Positions 62,815 through 64,000 of a stretch of 64,000 nt of DNA are shown in pieces; positions within the stretch are counted from its first letter, which is position 1, and the number at the start of each line of letters is the position of its first letter. This DNA comes from Peptostreptococcus faecalis (lineage in GTDB: Bacteria; Bacillota; Clostridia; Peptostreptococcales; Peptostreptococcaceae). The position numbers and the translations under genes are program-made. Location of the stretch: the NCBI RefSeq assembly GCF_900240845.1, contig NZ_OERU01000001.1:703079-767078 (forward strand), in the 5' to 3' direction. Below the pieces are notes generated by a model that saw only the letters and a list, made by a program, of their open reading frames with translations, was not told the origin of the DNA and made no database searches.

Positions 62815-62985
62815 AAATAAAGGTAGAGGCGCAAATAATATCAGTAGCTGAGTAATGGAGAAGGCACTCACAGTGAAAGGATTATTTGCCGAAGTACACA
62901 ACGCTTGCCTTAGGGTTGTGGTGCTGGGGGTATGTATAATATGCATATCACTGTCACAGGGTTACTTGTGTTGGGCTATCAAAAT
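62815..62985 (+). ncRNA. Lysine riboswitch (L-box)
   Basis: The conserved L-box strings are present in order: AGAGGCGC near the 5' end, AGTAGCTGAGTAATGGAGAAGG, TGAAAGGATTATTTGCCGAAG, the long P3/P4 arms, and the terminal GGGCTATC (62973-62980) that closes P1. Lysine binding should favour the terminator that follows. It precedes an NhaC-family transporter, a gene type already linked with lysine uptake in other Firmicutes. Confidence 0.93.
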
Positions 62986-63006
62986 AAAATGTGAGTACGA
63001 TATTTT

Positions 63007-63035
63007 ATGCCCTGGAACCCTTCCAGGGCATTTTT
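63007..63035 (+). terminator. Riboswitch-controlled terminator
   Basis: A perfect 11-bp stem (63007-63017 with 63021-63031) has a CCC loop and is followed by TTTT. It is the expression platform of the L-box. Confidence 0.9.
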
Positions 63036-63125
63036 ATTTTATTTATAAAATAAATTTGTCTTCATATACGGATTTTGTCAAAACACAAATTTTATTTATT
63101 ACAATATAAATTAAGGAGGTTCGTT

Positions 63126-64000
63126 ATGAACAGAAAAAAAGTAAAATTATTTTTAATGACTTTAATGCTTTTTGTACTTACCAATGCTTCGGTTTTTGCT
63201 GAAGATATTGATAAAATTGCAAATGTAAATTCTCAGAAATTAGGTATTATAACTATTATTCCACCACTTTTGGCAATATTATTGGCATTTATAACTAAAA
63301 ATGTTGTTATTTCACTGTTTTTTGGTGTTATGTCGGGATGTTTTATACTTCAGGTAGGAAATGGTGAAAATATTTTGTCAGGAATCGTTCTTTCATTTTT
63401 AGATTTTATATCAAGAGCATTGCATTCATTGGCAGATCCTTGGAACGCTGGTATTATTTTACAAGTGTTATGCATTGGTGGAGTAATTAACCTTGTAGGT
63501 AAAATGGGAGGAGCAAAGGCAATAGCTGAAGCTTTAGCAAAAAGAGCTCGTTCATCAAAAGGTGCACAAATAATATCTTGGTTGCTGGGATTAATAGTAT
63601 TTTTCGACGATTATGCTAACTCTCTTATAGTAGGTCCTATTATGAGACCCGTATTCGATAAAATGAATATATCTAGAGAGAGGCTTTCGTTTGTAATAGA
63701 TGCAACCGCAGCTCCGATAGCAGGGCTTGCAATTATATCGACATGGATTGGATTAGAAGTTGGTTTAATACATAATGCATTCAATAGTATTGGCGTTGAA
63801 ATGGATGCATTTGGGGTATTTTTAAAAACAATTCCTTTTAGATTTTATAATATATTGATATTAGCATTTATTGTTATAAGTACAATTATGATGAGAGAGT
63901 TTGGTCCTATGAGAAAAGCTGAATATATAGCAAGAAGGAAAGAAAATATAACAAGTGAGCTAGATCAAGGTATTGAAGAATTAGATGATATGGCACCGAA
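63126..64000 (+). CDS. NhaC-family antiporter / lysine transporter (3' end outside window)
   Basis: The first 291 codons of a Na+/H+ antiporter NhaC-like protein. It starts with a signal-like hydrophobic segment (VKLFLMTLMLFVLTNASVFAE). Membrane helices include IITIIPPLLAILLAFITKN and VISLFFGVMSGCFIL. Family landmarks are GGAKAIAEALAKRARSSKGAQ, FFDDYANSLIVGPIMRPV and DATAAPIAGLAIISTWIG. The L-box upstream makes lysine (or lysine/H+ or Na+ exchange) the likely cargo. AAGGAGG precedes the ATG at 63126. Confidence 0.92.
   Translation, partial: MNRKKVKLFLMTLMLFVLTNASVFAEDIDKIANVNSQKLGIITIIPPLLAILLAFITKNVVISLFFGVMSGCFILQVGNGENILSGIVLSFLDFISRALHSLADPWNAGIILQVLCIGGVINLVGKMGGAKAIAEALAKRARSSKGAQIISWLLGLIVFFDDYANSLIVGPIMRPVFDKMNISRERLSFVIDATAAPIAGLAIISTWIGLEVGLIHNAFNSIGVEMDAFGVFLKTIPFRFYNILILAFIVISTIMMREFGPMRKAEYIARRKENITSELDQGIEELDDMAP

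Noticed and set aside
62855-63109. 84-codon open frame across the L-box region
   Set aside because: It lies on the conserved riboswitch core and its terminator, with no suitable ribosome site and an implausible protein.
1-64000. CRISPR arrays, tRNA or rRNA genes, insertion sequences, attachment sites
   Set aside because: No regularly spaced repeats, no tRNA-like cloverleaf with CCA context, no transposase or integrase motifs and no duplicated ends were seen by eye.

Overview
This window reads as chromosomal DNA from an A+T-rich, low-GC Gram-positive anaerobe of the class Clostridia. The gene set (FabK-type enoyl reductase, FabT-like MarR regulator, sigma-A operon, two T-boxes, an L-box, VanW, YtrA and NatAB-type ABC systems) fits Peptostreptococcaceae or close relatives; that placement is inference. 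Nearly all genes lie on the + strand, as expected for a leading-strand segment. Only a PTS-IIC-like protein, guaB, ddl and an S24 repressor are on the - strand. No rRNA, tRNA, CRISPR array, transposase or prophage block is visible.

Layout. 1-8917: type II fatty acid synthesis operon accC(partial)-accD-accA-fabT-like-fabH-acpP-fabK-fabD-fabG-fabF-fabZ, ended by a strong terminator. 9009-10685: gltX. 10700-13151: purC-purF with an unusual operator-rich leader. 13310-18145: topB, a TtcA-like thiolase of tRNA, a DnaQ-like exonuclease and a monofunctional GT51 transglycosylase. 18173-21856: PTS-IIC-like transporter, a HAD phosphatase and an M3 oligoendopeptidase. 21937-25978: guaB of a type strikingly like the Tritrichomonas foetus enzyme, a transaldolase-like aldolase and a phosphohexomutase. 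26190-31640: a secreted protein, a small membrane protein, asnB, an Ig/FN3-like surface protein and an RpiR regulator. 31649-33377: T-box and asnS. 33557-38217: a membrane-anchored alpha/beta hydrolase, glpK, and a truncated condensation-adenylation protein with no carrier domain. 38348-43185: ddl (-), then cinA, HAD, DUF308 and YhcC. 43374-46847: a phospholipase C-like protein, a DedA/TVP38 protein, RNase HI, a small membrane protein and an S24 repressor (-). 47142-50753: VanW, YitT and MORN proteins. 50890-55462: dnaG-rpoD-trmK-nif3. 55470-56451: tryptophan T-box and trpP. 56679-62741: NatA and a NatB-CPBP fusion, an iron alcohol dehydrogenase, and a YtrA regulator with an ABC pair. 62773-64000: L-box and a partial NhaC-family transporter.

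Regulation is unusually readable. Many promoters have near-consensus -35/-10 boxes or an extended TGATATAAT -10, and many transcription units end in long perfect stem-loops. The observations most worth a second look are: a perfect 66-bp palindrome starting directly after the -35 box of the ytrA-like operon; two consecutive genes (fabZ, gltX) whose Shine-Dalgarno is too far from the start codon unless an intervening hairpin folds it closer; the truncated C-A protein; the T. foetus-like IMP dehydrogenase; and ATTGTA/TACAAT palindromes at three promoters.
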